The position numbers were made by a program, and so were the translations under genes. A stretch of 64,000 nt of DNA from JAZKFT01 sp040386335 (GTDB taxonomy: Bacteria; Bacteroidota; Bacteroidia; Chitinophagales; Chitinophagaceae): assembly GCA_040386335.1 (NCBI GenBank), contig JAZKFT010000025.1, positions 1-64,000 of the forward strand. The letters are read 5' to 3'. The notes under the pieces were generated by a model that was not told where the DNA came from, ran no database searches, and saw only the letters and a list, made by a program, of their open reading frames with translations. Below, in pieces: positions 36,665 to 44,808 of the stretch; the stretch's first letter is position 1; every line of letters starts with the position of its first letter.

Positions 36665-37339
36665 ATGGGCACCGTTCAGTTCGACGAAAAAAAAATGGCA
36701 TTCATCGTACGTTCGGTATTGATATTTTACGGCGACGCGGCCAGTCAGGAAGTTGCTACCAGGGTAGCCGCTGATGTCAGCAATTACTGGAATGAGCCCC
36801 GGGCTATCATCGGAGTTGGCAAACACAAACTTCTGGTGCAGTTTCATATTGAAGGATACCATATCCCGGAACTTCGCCCGGAGGATATCATGTACAATAC
36901 AGACCCTGCCAACAACTATTTCCGTGTAGAAGAACAAACAAATATGGATGTTTCGTTTGTAGATGGAATTGGCAGCAATACGGGTTATTTTAAACTGGCA
37001 AACCTGTTGCAGACAGGCACGACAGCCGCACACGAATATGGTCATACCATTGGTCTTGATCATCCTGAAAATATGGACATCAGGGGATTGGGTATTCCGG
37101 GCATCATGTACCCACGTGGCACCATTACCGACGCTGAATATTTGTACAACCCCCTGGCGATTGCCGGCGATAACACCAATGGCGGCACCATGAACCCCAT
37201 CCACCGCCATGTAACAGTAAAAGATATTACCGCATTGAAACTGCACCGGTTACAATTTGACAAGTCCGGAACCGCTATTCTGGGTGCATTTACTTCCATA
37301 TGGCACAATAAGCATGAGGCGGGTGGCTGGTGGGTGTAG
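36665..37339 (+). CDS. Small metzincin-type zinc metallopeptidase, no signal peptide
   Basis: 224 residues from the ATG at 36665; an earlier in-frame ATG at 36479 adds 62 residues that look non-coding. Zinc motif HEYGHTIGLDH (His123, Glu124, His127, His133) with the Met-turn GIMYPRG at ~146-152 is the matrixin/metzincin signature. The N-terminal part (RSVLIFYGDAASQEVATRVAADVSNYWNEP) resembles the opening strand-helix of such proteases. No secretion signal is seen, which is unusual for the family. Substrate unknown. Confidence 0.82.
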   Translation: MGTVQFDEKKMAFIVRSVLIFYGDAASQEVATRVAADVSNYWNEPRAIIGVGKHKLLVQFHIEGYHIPELRPEDIMYNTDPANNYFRVEEQTNMDVSFVDGIGSNTGYFKLANLLQTGTTAAHEYGHTIGLDHPENMDIRGLGIPGIMYPRGTITDAEYLYNPLAIAGDNTNGGTMNPIHRHVTVKDITALKLHRLQFDKSGTAILGAFTSIWHNKHEAGGWWV

Positions 37340-37351
37340 GAGAGAGTAGTT

Positions 37352-37445
37352 GATTGGTTCATTAGTTGATTAGTTGATTGGTTGATCAGACCTCCGGAGA
37401 AAATGATGCACAAAAACTAATCACCAATCAACTAATCAACCAATC
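37352..37445. repeat. Long imperfect palindrome of GATTGGTTGATTAGTT words
   Basis: GATTGGTTCATTAGTTGATT (37352-37371) pairs with 37426-37445 over 20 bp with one mismatch; both arms continue in the same GTTGATTAGTT words. It begins 12 bp after the metzincin stop and ends 47 bp before the ABC gene. The same words occur at 48716-48748 and 59901-59936. It could act as a terminator-like hairpin. Confidence 0.85.
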
Positions 37446-37492
37446 ACCAAACTGCCTTATTTTTAAACCCTACACCTAACAACACTATAATA

Positions 37493-38389
37493 ATGAATTA
37501 CGTTTTAGAAATTAACAACCTTAGTAAAAACTATGGCTCGGTACAGGCTTTGAAAAATGTATCGTACAAAGTTCCTGAGGGCACCGTGTATGGCATATTG
37601 GGGCCTAACGGAAGCGGCAAAACCACGATGCTGGGTATTGTAATGGATATACTGCGGCCCACCAGCGGTGGAATTACCTTATTTGGCGAAACCCCTACCG
37701 ATGCGCACCGTCGCCGCATAGGAACGCTACTGGAAACCCCTAACTTCTACCACTATATGAGTGCGGTGGACAACCTGAAAATTGCAGCCGCCATTAAACA
37801 GGTCGCCAATCCCGACATTGACGGAGTATTGAAAAAAGTAAACTTATACGAACGCAGAAACAGTAAATTTCAAACCTTTTCACTGGGTATGAAACAACGC
37901 CTGGCGATTGCCAGTTGCCTGCTGGGCGACCCCGAAGTGCTGGTGTTCGACGAACCCACAAACGGTCTTGACCCTGTAGGTATTGCAGAAATACGCGACC
38001 TAATCCGCCGCATCGCAAAAGAGGGAAAGACCATTATCATGGCGAGCCATTTGCTGGATGAAGTGGAGAAAGTATGTACCCATGTATCGATCATGAAAAA
38101 AGGTGTCTTACTGGTGAATGGCACGGTAGATGAAATCATGGCCCACGACGATATGGCCGAAACCGACGCTGCAGATATTAACCAGTTGAAACAGGTATTA
38201 CAAACCATGCCTGGCCTAACCAAGCTGGAGATCGGTGAAAATGGAAAGGTGAATATTCATTTCCCCATCGGTAGTGCTGAACCCGGGAAAATTAACCAGC
38301 ATTGTTTTAATAATGGTGTAGTGCTTACCCATTTACTCATGAAAAAGAAAAGCCTGGAGGCTAAGTTTTTGGAGATGACCAACGAGTGA
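37493..38389 (+). CDS. ABC transporter ATP-binding protein (ABC-2 type)
   Basis: 298 residues. Walker A GPNGSGKTTMLGIV (~38-47), signature FSLGMKQRLAIA, Walker B VLVFDEPTNGLDPVG, switch His in IIMASHLLDEVEK. The ~80-residue C-terminal extension is common in ABC-2 ATPases. Pairs with the membrane protein 84 bp downstream. Substrate not determinable. Confidence 0.93.
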   Translation: MNYVLEINNLSKNYGSVQALKNVSYKVPEGTVYGILGPNGSGKTTMLGIVMDILRPTSGGITLFGETPTDAHRRRIGTLLETPNFYHYMSAVDNLKIAAAIKQVANPDIDGVLKKVNLYERRNSKFQTFSLGMKQRLAIASCLLGDPEVLVFDEPTNGLDPVGIAEIRDLIRRIAKEGKTIIMASHLLDEVEKVCTHVSIMKKGVLLVNGTVDEIMAHDDMAETDAADINQLKQVLQTMPGLTKLEIGENGKVNIHFPIGSAEPGKINQHCFNNGVVLTHLLMKKKSLEAKFLEMTNE

Positions 38390-38473
38390 TGTTCAGTTGG
38401 CAGTTAAGCAGTTGGCAATTGGCAACACCATTTCATAAAACAAGATTCTTACATTTTCAATTTTACAATAATT

Positions 38474-39265
38474 ATGAAAACGCTTTTAGAGATAGAATGG
38501 ATGAAGGTAAAAAACTACCGGACTTTCTGGATATTGGCTGGTCTGTTTGTGGTAGCAGTAATAGGTATCAATTATATTTCGTTTAGGATCAACGCCGAGG
38601 TAAATAACGCCACCAGCGTTTTAGGAGGTACGGGCTCGCCTTTTGATTTTCCTAAAATATGGAACACCATGACCTGGATGAGCAGCCTGCTTTTGTACTT
38701 CCCAGGGTTTATCATGATCTTTTTGATCAGCAATGAATTCACTTTTAAAACCCATCGACAAAACATCATTGACGGCCTCAGCCGGAAACAGTTTGTGATG
38801 GTGAAACTCAATGTCGCATTGATTATTGCGATTGCTACGACACTTATTGTTTTTTTGACAACCTTAGCCTTTGGGCTCCTGGGAGGCAGCTCGTTTACAG
38901 TGGAAGGCATTGAGTATATGGGCTACTTTTTTGTGTGCAGTTTTGTTTACATACTCTTCGCCATGGTAATAGCCCTGTTGCTACGCAAGGCAGCACTATC
39001 AGTGGGCATTTATTTTATTTATGGCCTTATCATCGACAATGTGATACCTGCTTTATTGAGGAAGTCGTTTGATAATAAACCTATCGGCAGTTATTTTATG
39101 CCGCTGGATGTAGCAGATGGTTTATTGCCATTTCCTTTCTTCAAGAATGTGGTGGAAGCAGCACTTAGAACGCCCAACCAGATGATCTGCCTCGGCATTT
39201 GCGTAGCTTGGATCATTTTTTATTATTGGTTTTCTATCAGGAAATTCGAGAACGAAGATTTGTAA
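38474..39265 (+). CDS. ABC-2 type transporter permease
   Basis: 263 residues with six membrane helices: after a short cytosolic start (MKTLLEIEWMKVKNYRTF), helices at ~18-35, ~68-88, ~110-135, ~142-165, ~170-190 and ~235-252. The KTHRQNIIDGLSRKQFVMVK loop is typical of ABC-2 permeases. Partner of the upstream ATPase; the 84-bp gap holds degenerate CAGTTGGCA repeats. Confidence 0.88.
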   Translation: MKTLLEIEWMKVKNYRTFWILAGLFVVAVIGINYISFRINAEVNNATSVLGGTGSPFDFPKIWNTMTWMSSLLLYFPGFIMIFLISNEFTFKTHRQNIIDGLSRKQFVMVKLNVALIIAIATTLIVFLTTLAFGLLGGSSFTVEGIEYMGYFFVCSFVYILFAMVIALLLRKAALSVGIYFIYGLIIDNVIPALLRKSFDNKPIGSYFMPLDVADGLLPFPFFKNVVEAALRTPNQMICLGICVAWIIFYYWFSIRKFENEDL

Positions 39266-39273
39266 ATCCACAA

Positions 39274-40212
39274 CTACTTCACCAACTTCTGAATAGCCTC
39301 CTCAATGGCCGGCAACTTAAAATGGTAGCCGGCCATTTCTATTTTTTGGGATGATGCAGTTGTACTTTTAAGCACCTCAGTGCTGCCTTCGCCCAGCACT
39401 ATTTTTAACACAAAAGCCGGAACGCGCATAGGCAGCCACCACTTGCCTTTTATGGCTTTAGCCAAATCGACAGTGAGGGTTTTATTGGAAACCGGGTTGG
39501 GCGCCACTGCGTTGTAACTGCCGTGCATGCTTTCATTTTCCAATGCAAAACAAAAGATTTCACAGAGGTCTTCAATAGCTATCCAGCTAACAATCTGTTT
39601 GCCGCTGCCCAATATGGCTGCCACGCCCAGCCTGATGGGCTTTTTAAACTCTGCAAGCGCACCGCCTTCTTTGGCCAGCACAATACCTACCCTTATACAA
39701 ACCCTCCTGATGCCGAGCTTTTCTGCCGGCAAACTACTTGCCTCCCAGAGCCTGCAGGTTTCGCCAAGAAAATTATTGGCAGCCGGCGCGTCTTCAGTAA
39801 ACCCATCTATCAGCGATTCTGCAGTATCCGGTCCATACCATCCGATAGCAGAGGCGCTTATCAATGCTTTTACGTGATGGTCGTGGGCAGCTAATGTATC
39901 CATCAGCAACTTGCTGCTATTTACCCGGCTGTCAACGATCTCTTTTTTATACGCCTCCGTCCACCTTTTTTCCATCACCCCGGCACCAGCCAGGTGGATG
40001 ATATAATCCGCCTGGAGCAGCGCTCCAATATCCAGTATCTGTGCGCTTACATCCCATGCTGCATAGGTTACTTGGTTACCGAAAGCACCCACTGCGGTGT
40101 ACTTTTTAGGGTCACGTGTAAGTATAATTACGTGGTACCCTTTTTGCAACAGCACCCTTGTTAAAGCGGTACCTACCAAACCCGTACCGCCGGTTATTAA
40201 AACTGTTTTCAT
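39274..40212 (-). CDS. TIGR01777-family NAD-dependent epimerase (YfcH-like)
   Basis: 312 residues. Rossmann GGTGLVGTALTRVLLQKGYHVIILTRDP at the N-terminus; IIHLAGAGVMEKRWTEAYKKEIVDSRVNSSK and SASAIGWYGPD are family signatures. The C-terminal ~50 residues (KWWLPMRVPAFVLKIVLGEGSTEVLKSTTASSQKIEMAGYHFKLP) match DUF1731, which completes this family. Substrate unknown. Convergent with the ABC permease (8-bp gap). Confidence 0.92.
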   Translation of the reverse strand: MKTVLITGGTGLVGTALTRVLLQKGYHVIILTRDPKKYTAVGAFGNQVTYAAWDVSAQILDIGALLQADYIIHLAGAGVMEKRWTEAYKKEIVDSRVNSSKLLMDTLAAHDHHVKALISASAIGWYGPDTAESLIDGFTEDAPAANNFLGETCRLWEASSLPAEKLGIRRVCIRVGIVLAKEGGALAEFKKPIRLGVAAILGSGKQIVSWIAIEDLCEIFCFALENESMHGSYNAVAPNPVSNKTLTVDLAKAIKGKWWLPMRVPAFVLKIVLGEGSTEVLKSTTASSQKIEMAGYHFKLPAIEEAIQKLVK

Positions 40213-40380
40213 ATTTTGTTAAGTCTTTTCAGGCATAAACCATAACAAGGTAAAGCAATAATGGTTCGTGCGAACGATGATACAAATGCGGGGAGTTTTA
40301 TTTAAAGTTTAATGCTCCTTTTTCAAGAAAAAGAAAACACATTTGGATTTTTACCTGTAACTGAGTGATGCTTATATTAT

Positions 40381-40388
40381 TACTTTTG
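40381..40388 (+). promoter_or_regulatory. -7 box of the Kai-like operon
   Basis: TACTTTTG fits TAnnTTTG exactly and ends only 4 bp before the ATG at 40393, so the transcript would start at or almost at the start codon (leaderless). No -33 element is obvious. Confidence 0.6.
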
Positions 40389-40392
40389 CGCC

Positions 40393-40839
40393 ATGATACA
40401 TGAAAAAGTCAATTTACTTCTTGCGGATGACGATACAGACGATTGCACTTTTTTCAGGGAGGCATTAGAAGAACTACCAGTAACAGCCTCCCTTACAACG
40501 GTTAACGATGGAGTACAACTGATGAAACTTCTGACTAAGAATTTGAATCCAATTCCGGATATTCTCTACCTTGACTTAAACATGCCATGTAAAAATGGAT
40601 TTGAATGTTTATCTGAAATAAAAAGCAATGACAAGTTAAAATACCTTCCTGTAATTATTTATTCTACCTCATTTGATATAGATATTGCAGACACGTTATT
40701 TGAAAACGGAGCGCATTTTTACATTCGTAAACCTGCGGAGTTTCCAAATCTTAAAAAGGTAATTTTGAAATCAATTGCGCTGATTGTAGAAAATAAAAAT
40801 GGTCATCCCTCAAAAGAAGAATTTGTAATTAGCAGGTAA
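40393..40839 (+). CDS. Single-domain response regulator (receiver)
   Basis: 148 residues. Acidic cluster LLLADDDTDD (~9-18), phosphoacceptor Asp in DILYLDLNMPCKNG (~60), Ser/Thr in IIYSTS and Lys in YIRKPAEF complete a receiver domain. No output domain, so it acts by protein contact, like the Rcp1/CheY-type receivers common beside hybrid or PAS kinases. Lies 24 bp before kaiC and is probably the partner of the histidine kinase at the operon's end. Confidence 0.92.
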   Translation: MIHEKVNLLLADDDTDDCTFFREALEELPVTASLTTVNDGVQLMKLLTKNLNPIPDILYLDLNMPCKNGFECLSEIKSNDKLKYLPVIIYSTSFDIDIADTLFENGAHFYIRKPAEFPNLKKVILKSIALIVENKNGHPSKEEFVISR

Positions 40840-40863
40840 ATAGAAAACACAACCGATTTTTTT

Positions 40864-42291
40864 ATGATAAAGAAAAAAAGTCTCTTCCTTAAAACCCCCA
40901 CCGGCATAGATGGCCTGGATGAAATTACTAAAGGAGGTTTTCCTAAAGGCCGCCCTGTTCTGATCTGTGGAAGTGCAGGCTGTGGCAAAACATTGTTTGC
41001 CATCCAATTTTTGGTAAAAGGAATTACCGAATACAACGAACCCGGTGTGTTTATGAGTTTTGAAGAAACCGCCAGCGACCTGGCGCAAAACGTAAGTTCA
41101 CTTGGTTTTGATTTAGATAAACTAAAGGCAGAAAACAAGCTGCGTATTGACCATGTCCGCATTGAGCGTTCGGAGATTGAAGAAACAGGCGAGTATGATT
41201 TAGAAGGGTTATTTATCCGTCTTGGCCATGCTATAGACACAATAGGGGCAAAGCGGGTGGTGCTCGATACTATTGAATCGATTTTTTCAGGGATGGATGA
41301 CCTGGCGTTGCTTCGTTCGGAAATCCGCAGGTTGTTTTCGTGGCTCAGGGAGAAAGGTGTTACGGCTATCATCACAGGCGAGCGCGGTGAAAGTTCATTA
41401 ACCCGGCAGGGACTTGAGGAATATGTTTCCGATTGTGTGATCTTACTCGACTTCCGCGTAATAGACCAGATAGCTACCCGAAGATTGCGTATCGTAAAAT
41501 ATCGTGGCAGCACACATGGTACCAACGAGTATCCATTCCTGATCGACGAAAACGGAATTTCAGTGATTCCGATAACCTCGTTGCAATTGGATTATAGGTC
41601 CCCCACAACAATTGTTTCTACAGGTCTTCCCGCGTTGGATAAATTCTTTTCAGGTAATGGAATTTATAAAGCAGGGAGCACATTGATTACCGGCACGGCC
41701 GGCACGGCAAAAACAATTCTTGCTTCTTATTTTGCCATGAGTAGCTGTCAACGCAAGGAGCCCGTTCTATATTTTTCCTTTGAAGAATCACCTGATCAGT
41801 TGGTAAGAAACATGGCATCAGTGGGAATCAATCTAAAACCACAAATCAAATCAAAACTGCTCCATATTCATGCATCCCGCCCGTCGTTACAGGGTTTGGA
41901 AATGCACTTACTGATCATGAATAAATTATTGAAAGAATTAAAACCCAGTACAGTGATTGTTGACCCCATCAGCAGTTTAATTACCATAGGGAACAACAGT
42001 GAAGTACGTGCCATGCTGGTGCGCCTGATGGATACTTTGAAGATGAAAGAAATAAATTCGGTGTTTACCTCGCTTACCCATTCGGGCACCTCAGAATATA
42101 ATGATGCGACCGTAGATGCCGTATCATCCCTTGCCGATAACTGGATTGACATGACCAATGAAGAAAAGAATGGTGAAGGAGTCCGAAGCCTGCTGATTAT
42201 CAAATCACGAGGTATGGGGCATGAAAATTGTCAACAAAACTTTAAGATCACGAACAAGGGACTACAATTCCTTCAACGTAGTAAAAAATAA
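40864..42291 (+). CDS. kaiC: KaiC-like double-RecA ATPase
   Basis: 475 residues. Domain CI has Walker A GSAGCGKT (36-43) and the catalytic Glu pair at 67-68 (FMSFEETA); CII has GTAGTAKT (277-284) and FSFEESP (307-308). In cyanobacterial KaiC the CII autophosphorylation pair is Ser-Thr in a 'STITDT' context; here the aligned position reads SSLADN, Ser421-Ser422. The protein is slightly shorter than cyanobacterial KaiC and lacks its long C-terminal A-loop tail. No kaiA gene is present. Probably an autophosphorylating timer or stress switch working with the two KaiB-like proteins and the kinase next to it. Confidence 0.93.
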   Translation: MIKKKSLFLKTPTGIDGLDEITKGGFPKGRPVLICGSAGCGKTLFAIQFLVKGITEYNEPGVFMSFEETASDLAQNVSSLGFDLDKLKAENKLRIDHVRIERSEIEETGEYDLEGLFIRLGHAIDTIGAKRVVLDTIESIFSGMDDLALLRSEIRRLFSWLREKGVTAIITGERGESSLTRQGLEEYVSDCVILLDFRVIDQIATRRLRIVKYRGSTHGTNEYPFLIDENGISVIPITSLQLDYRSPTTIVSTGLPALDKFFSGNGIYKAGSTLITGTAGTAKTILASYFAMSSCQRKEPVLYFSFEESPDQLVRNMASVGINLKPQIKSKLLHIHASRPSLQGLEMHLLIMNKLLKELKPSTVIVDPISSLITIGNNSEVRAMLVRLMDTLKMKEINSVFTSLTHSGTSEYNDATVDAVSSLADNWIDMTNEEKNGEGVRSLLIIKSRGMGHENCQQNFKITNKGLQFLQRSKK

Positions 42292-42299
42292 ACGGTACA

Positions 42300-42590
42300 A
42301 TGGCGAAAGAAAAAAAAATGGAACTGCGGCTGTATATAGCCGGACAAACACCAAAATCAACATTGGCATTAAAAAACATTACACGCTATTGCGAGCAGTA
42401 TTTAAAAGGACAATACTCGATTGAAGTAGTTGACCTTCTAAAAAACCCGCAATTAGCAGAGGGCGACCAGATTTTTGCCATTCCTACCCTGGTAAGAAAG
42501 TTGCCGGAACCTATAAGAAAGATCATTGGCGATTTATCGAACGAAGAAAAAGTATTGGTAGGTTTAAACATCCGTCCTATAACAGCTTAA
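42300..42590 (+). CDS. kaiB: KaiB-like protein 1
   Basis: 96 residues, thioredoxin-like KaiB fold: LRLYIAGQTPKSTLALKNI, YSIEVVDLLKNPQLAEGDQIFAIPTLV, PEPIRKIIGDLSNEEKVLVGL. The KNPxLAexxxIxAxPTL core is the family's hallmark. Binds KaiC in characterised systems. 8 bp after kaiC. Confidence 0.93.
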   Translation: MAKEKKMELRLYIAGQTPKSTLALKNITRYCEQYLKGQYSIEVVDLLKNPQLAEGDQIFAIPTLVRKLPEPIRKIIGDLSNEEKVLVGLNIRPITA

Positions 42591-42599
42591 ATTTTTAAG

Positions 42600-42917
42600 A
42601 TGAAAAAGAATCCTCCGCCGGATGTTATTATTGACGGTAAATTGGTACTTCAACTATATGTATCAGGGATGTCGCCAAAATCCCTCGAAGCGATTCAAAA
42701 CATAAAACTATTGTGCGATAAATATCTGGAAGATGCTTTTGAGCTGGAGATAATAGACATCTACAAGAATCCTGACCTTGCGACAGAACAAAGTATTGTA
42801 TTTAGTCCCTCACTTATTAAGCAGCTACCATTGCCGAAAAAAGTTTTAATAGGAACATTAAAAAACAGCGAAAAAGTAATTAAAGCCCTTGGAATCAAGT
42901 TCAGAGAAGAAGAATGA
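42600..42917 (+). CDS. KaiB-like protein 2 (diverged)
   Basis: 105 residues, same fold as the preceding gene (LVLQLYVSGMSPKSLEAIQNI, LEIIDIYKNPDLATEQSIVFSPSLIKQLPLPKKVLIGTL) but with an extra ~14-residue N-terminus and with SPSL replacing the usual IPTL. A tandem duplicate that has diverged. Its stop overlaps the kinase start by 4 bp (ATGA). May compete with KaiB 1 for KaiC or bind the kinase. Confidence 0.88.
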   Translation: MKKNPPPDVIIDGKLVLQLYVSGMSPKSLEAIQNIKLLCDKYLEDAFELEIIDIYKNPDLATEQSIVFSPSLIKQLPLPKKVLIGTLKNSEKVIKALGIKFREEE

Positions 42918-44170
42918 AAAAAGAGTTATCCATTGAGGAGTTGCAATTGCAAAACAGCGAGCTTATTAGCCGGCTGGAAGAAGCTGAGCAACTTATTGAC
43001 GCCATTAGGGAGGGTGAAGTGGATGCCTTCGCCCTCAGGAGAAATAACCAGTCACAAATTTTTACATTGGAGAGTGGTGACCATGCCTATCGTATGCTGG
43101 TAGAAAATATGACGGAAGGGGCGGTTAGTTTGTCTGAAGATGGTTTAATCCTTTACACCAACGGATATTTTCACGAACTTCTGGGTGCCTCTTATGAAGT
43201 GGTTATCGGTAAGCCGGTTCTTAATTTTATTCATCCCGATTCCAGGGAATACTTTATGGAACTTTTCAGGAAAGGCGTGGCAGGACAAAGTAAAGGAGAG
43301 ATTAATTTGACCTCAGTAAATAAAATCATTCCGGTTTATATATCCCTCACATCCCTCTATCCTACGCTGCAAACCGTTGGAATGATCATCTCAGACCTTA
43401 CCGAAAGAAAAAAAGCAGAAGAAGAGATTAAGAATAAAGCGGTTGAACTGGAGAGAATGAACAAAGAACTTCAATCCTTTGCATACATCTCGAGTCATGA
43501 TTTACAGGAACCATTAAGGAAGATTCAAACCTTCGCAACACGTATTACCCAAAAAGAAAGCCAGAATCTTTCTGACAACGGCAAAGAAATGTTCCACCGC
43601 ATGCAGCTCGCCGCAAAACGTATGCAGACTTTAATAGAGGATCTTTTTGCCTACTCGCGGACCAAAGTAACAGAACGCCATTTTGAAAAAACGGATCTCA
43701 ACAAAATTTTTGAAGAAGTAAAGGAGGATTTACAGGATACTTTAAAAGAAAAAAATGCTACCATCGAAGTCACTGAACTCTGTTATGCAGATATCATTCC
43801 ATTTCAGTTTCGCCAAATGATGCACAACCTCATTAGCAATTCATTAAAATTTTCCAGTCCTCAAAAGACGCCGCACATCAATATAAAGGGCATTATCGCC
43901 GCAGGCAAAAATCTTAACAACGAAAAATTGTCTCCACGACAAGTATATTGTCATATAACTATTTCAGATAATGGTATTGGCTTTGAACAACAATACAGCG
44001 ATAGGATATTTGAAGTATTCCAGCGCCTTCATTCCAAATCCGAATACAATGGAACAGGTATCGGTCTGTCTATTGTGAAAAAAATAGTGGAAAACCATAA
44101 CGGCATTATCACGGCACAAAGCGATCCAGGTAAAGGGGCGCAATTCGATATTTTTATTCCCACGACATAA
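42914..44170 (+). CDS. PAS-domain histidine kinase of the Kai-like operon
   Basis: 418 residues, no membrane segment. N-terminal coiled coil (~1-35), PAS domain (~55-165: YRMLVENMTEGAVSLSEDGLILYTN), second coiled coil, phosphoacceptor His in FAYISSHDLQEPLRKIQTFA (~197), then HATPase with N-box MMHNLISNSLKFSS, GIGFEQQYSDRIFEVFQRLH and GTGIGLSIVKKIVENH. Cytosolic sensor kinase; unlike cyanobacterial SasA it senses through PAS rather than a KaiB-like domain. Probably phosphorylates the receiver encoded first in the operon. Confidence 0.93.
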   Translation: MKKELSIEELQLQNSELISRLEEAEQLIDAIREGEVDAFALRRNNQSQIFTLESGDHAYRMLVENMTEGAVSLSEDGLILYTNGYFHELLGASYEVVIGKPVLNFIHPDSREYFMELFRKGVAGQSKGEINLTSVNKIIPVYISLTSLYPTLQTVGMIISDLTERKKAEEEIKNKAVELERMNKELQSFAYISSHDLQEPLRKIQTFATRITQKESQNLSDNGKEMFHRMQLAAKRMQTLIEDLFAYSRTKVTERHFEKTDLNKIFEEVKEDLQDTLKEKNATIEVTELCYADIIPFQFRQMMHNLISNSLKFSSPQKTPHINIKGIIAAGKNLNNEKLSPRQVYCHITISDNGIGFEQQYSDRIFEVFQRLHSKSEYNGTGIGLSIVKKIVENHNGIITAQSDPGKGAQFDIFIPTT

Positions 44171-44320
44171 AGAAACAGGCATCGTGCACGAGGCTCAGTG
44201 GGCTATGGTTTCCGGTCTTTGCGTTAATAACTGCAAGCAAAGCAGTAAGCCATAATCGTTGTTCGTTTTTTTGAAAACGGGTTTTACCTGCAACTGAACT
44301 AAATTAAAATTGCTTATACT

Positions 44321-44677
44321 ATGAAATTCGACAAAGCAATTCCTATTCTTTACTCCACAGATGTATCGAAAAGCATCGCTTATTTTACGGAACAATTAAA
44401 GTTTGACAATAAATGGGAATGGGACAGCCCGGCAACTTTTGGAGGCGTTTATAGAGATAGCGTTGAAATATTCTTCTGCAAGGAATACCAGGGGCACCCT
44501 GCCACATGGCTTAGTTTAGTCGTTGACAATGTTGACGAATACTACGATTTGATAAAAGACAGCGGGGCAAAAATTCTTTCTGTCCCCGTCAGTAAGGAGT
44601 GGAATATGAGAGAAATGTTGGTAGAATGCCCTGATGGACACATCATCAGGTTTGGACATAATACAGCTTGTGATTAA
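44321..44677 (+). CDS. VOC (glyoxalase/bleomycin-resistance) superfamily protein
   Basis: 118 residues with the VOC pattern: AIPILYSTDVSKSIAYFTEQLKFD at the start, WLSLVVDNVDEYYDLIKDSGAKIL in the middle and MLVECPDGHIIRFGH at the end. Resembles bleomycin-resistance-type binding proteins; substrate unknown. Single gene, 150 bp behind the Kai-like operon. Confidence 0.85.
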   Translation: MKFDKAIPILYSTDVSKSIAYFTEQLKFDNKWEWDSPATFGGVYRDSVEIFFCKEYQGHPATWLSLVVDNVDEYYDLIKDSGAKILSVPVSKEWNMREMLVECPDGHIIRFGHNTACD

Positions 44678-44808
44678 ATTTCAATATCCTGCATAATAGG
44701 CATTTCGATTTGGTTCGGGAAACAGAATTCGTTTATTGACAGTGGCTAAAATCGACGAAATAGCATTAGATTGTATGCCGGTGTTCATTTTAGGCAGAAC
44801 TCACGATT

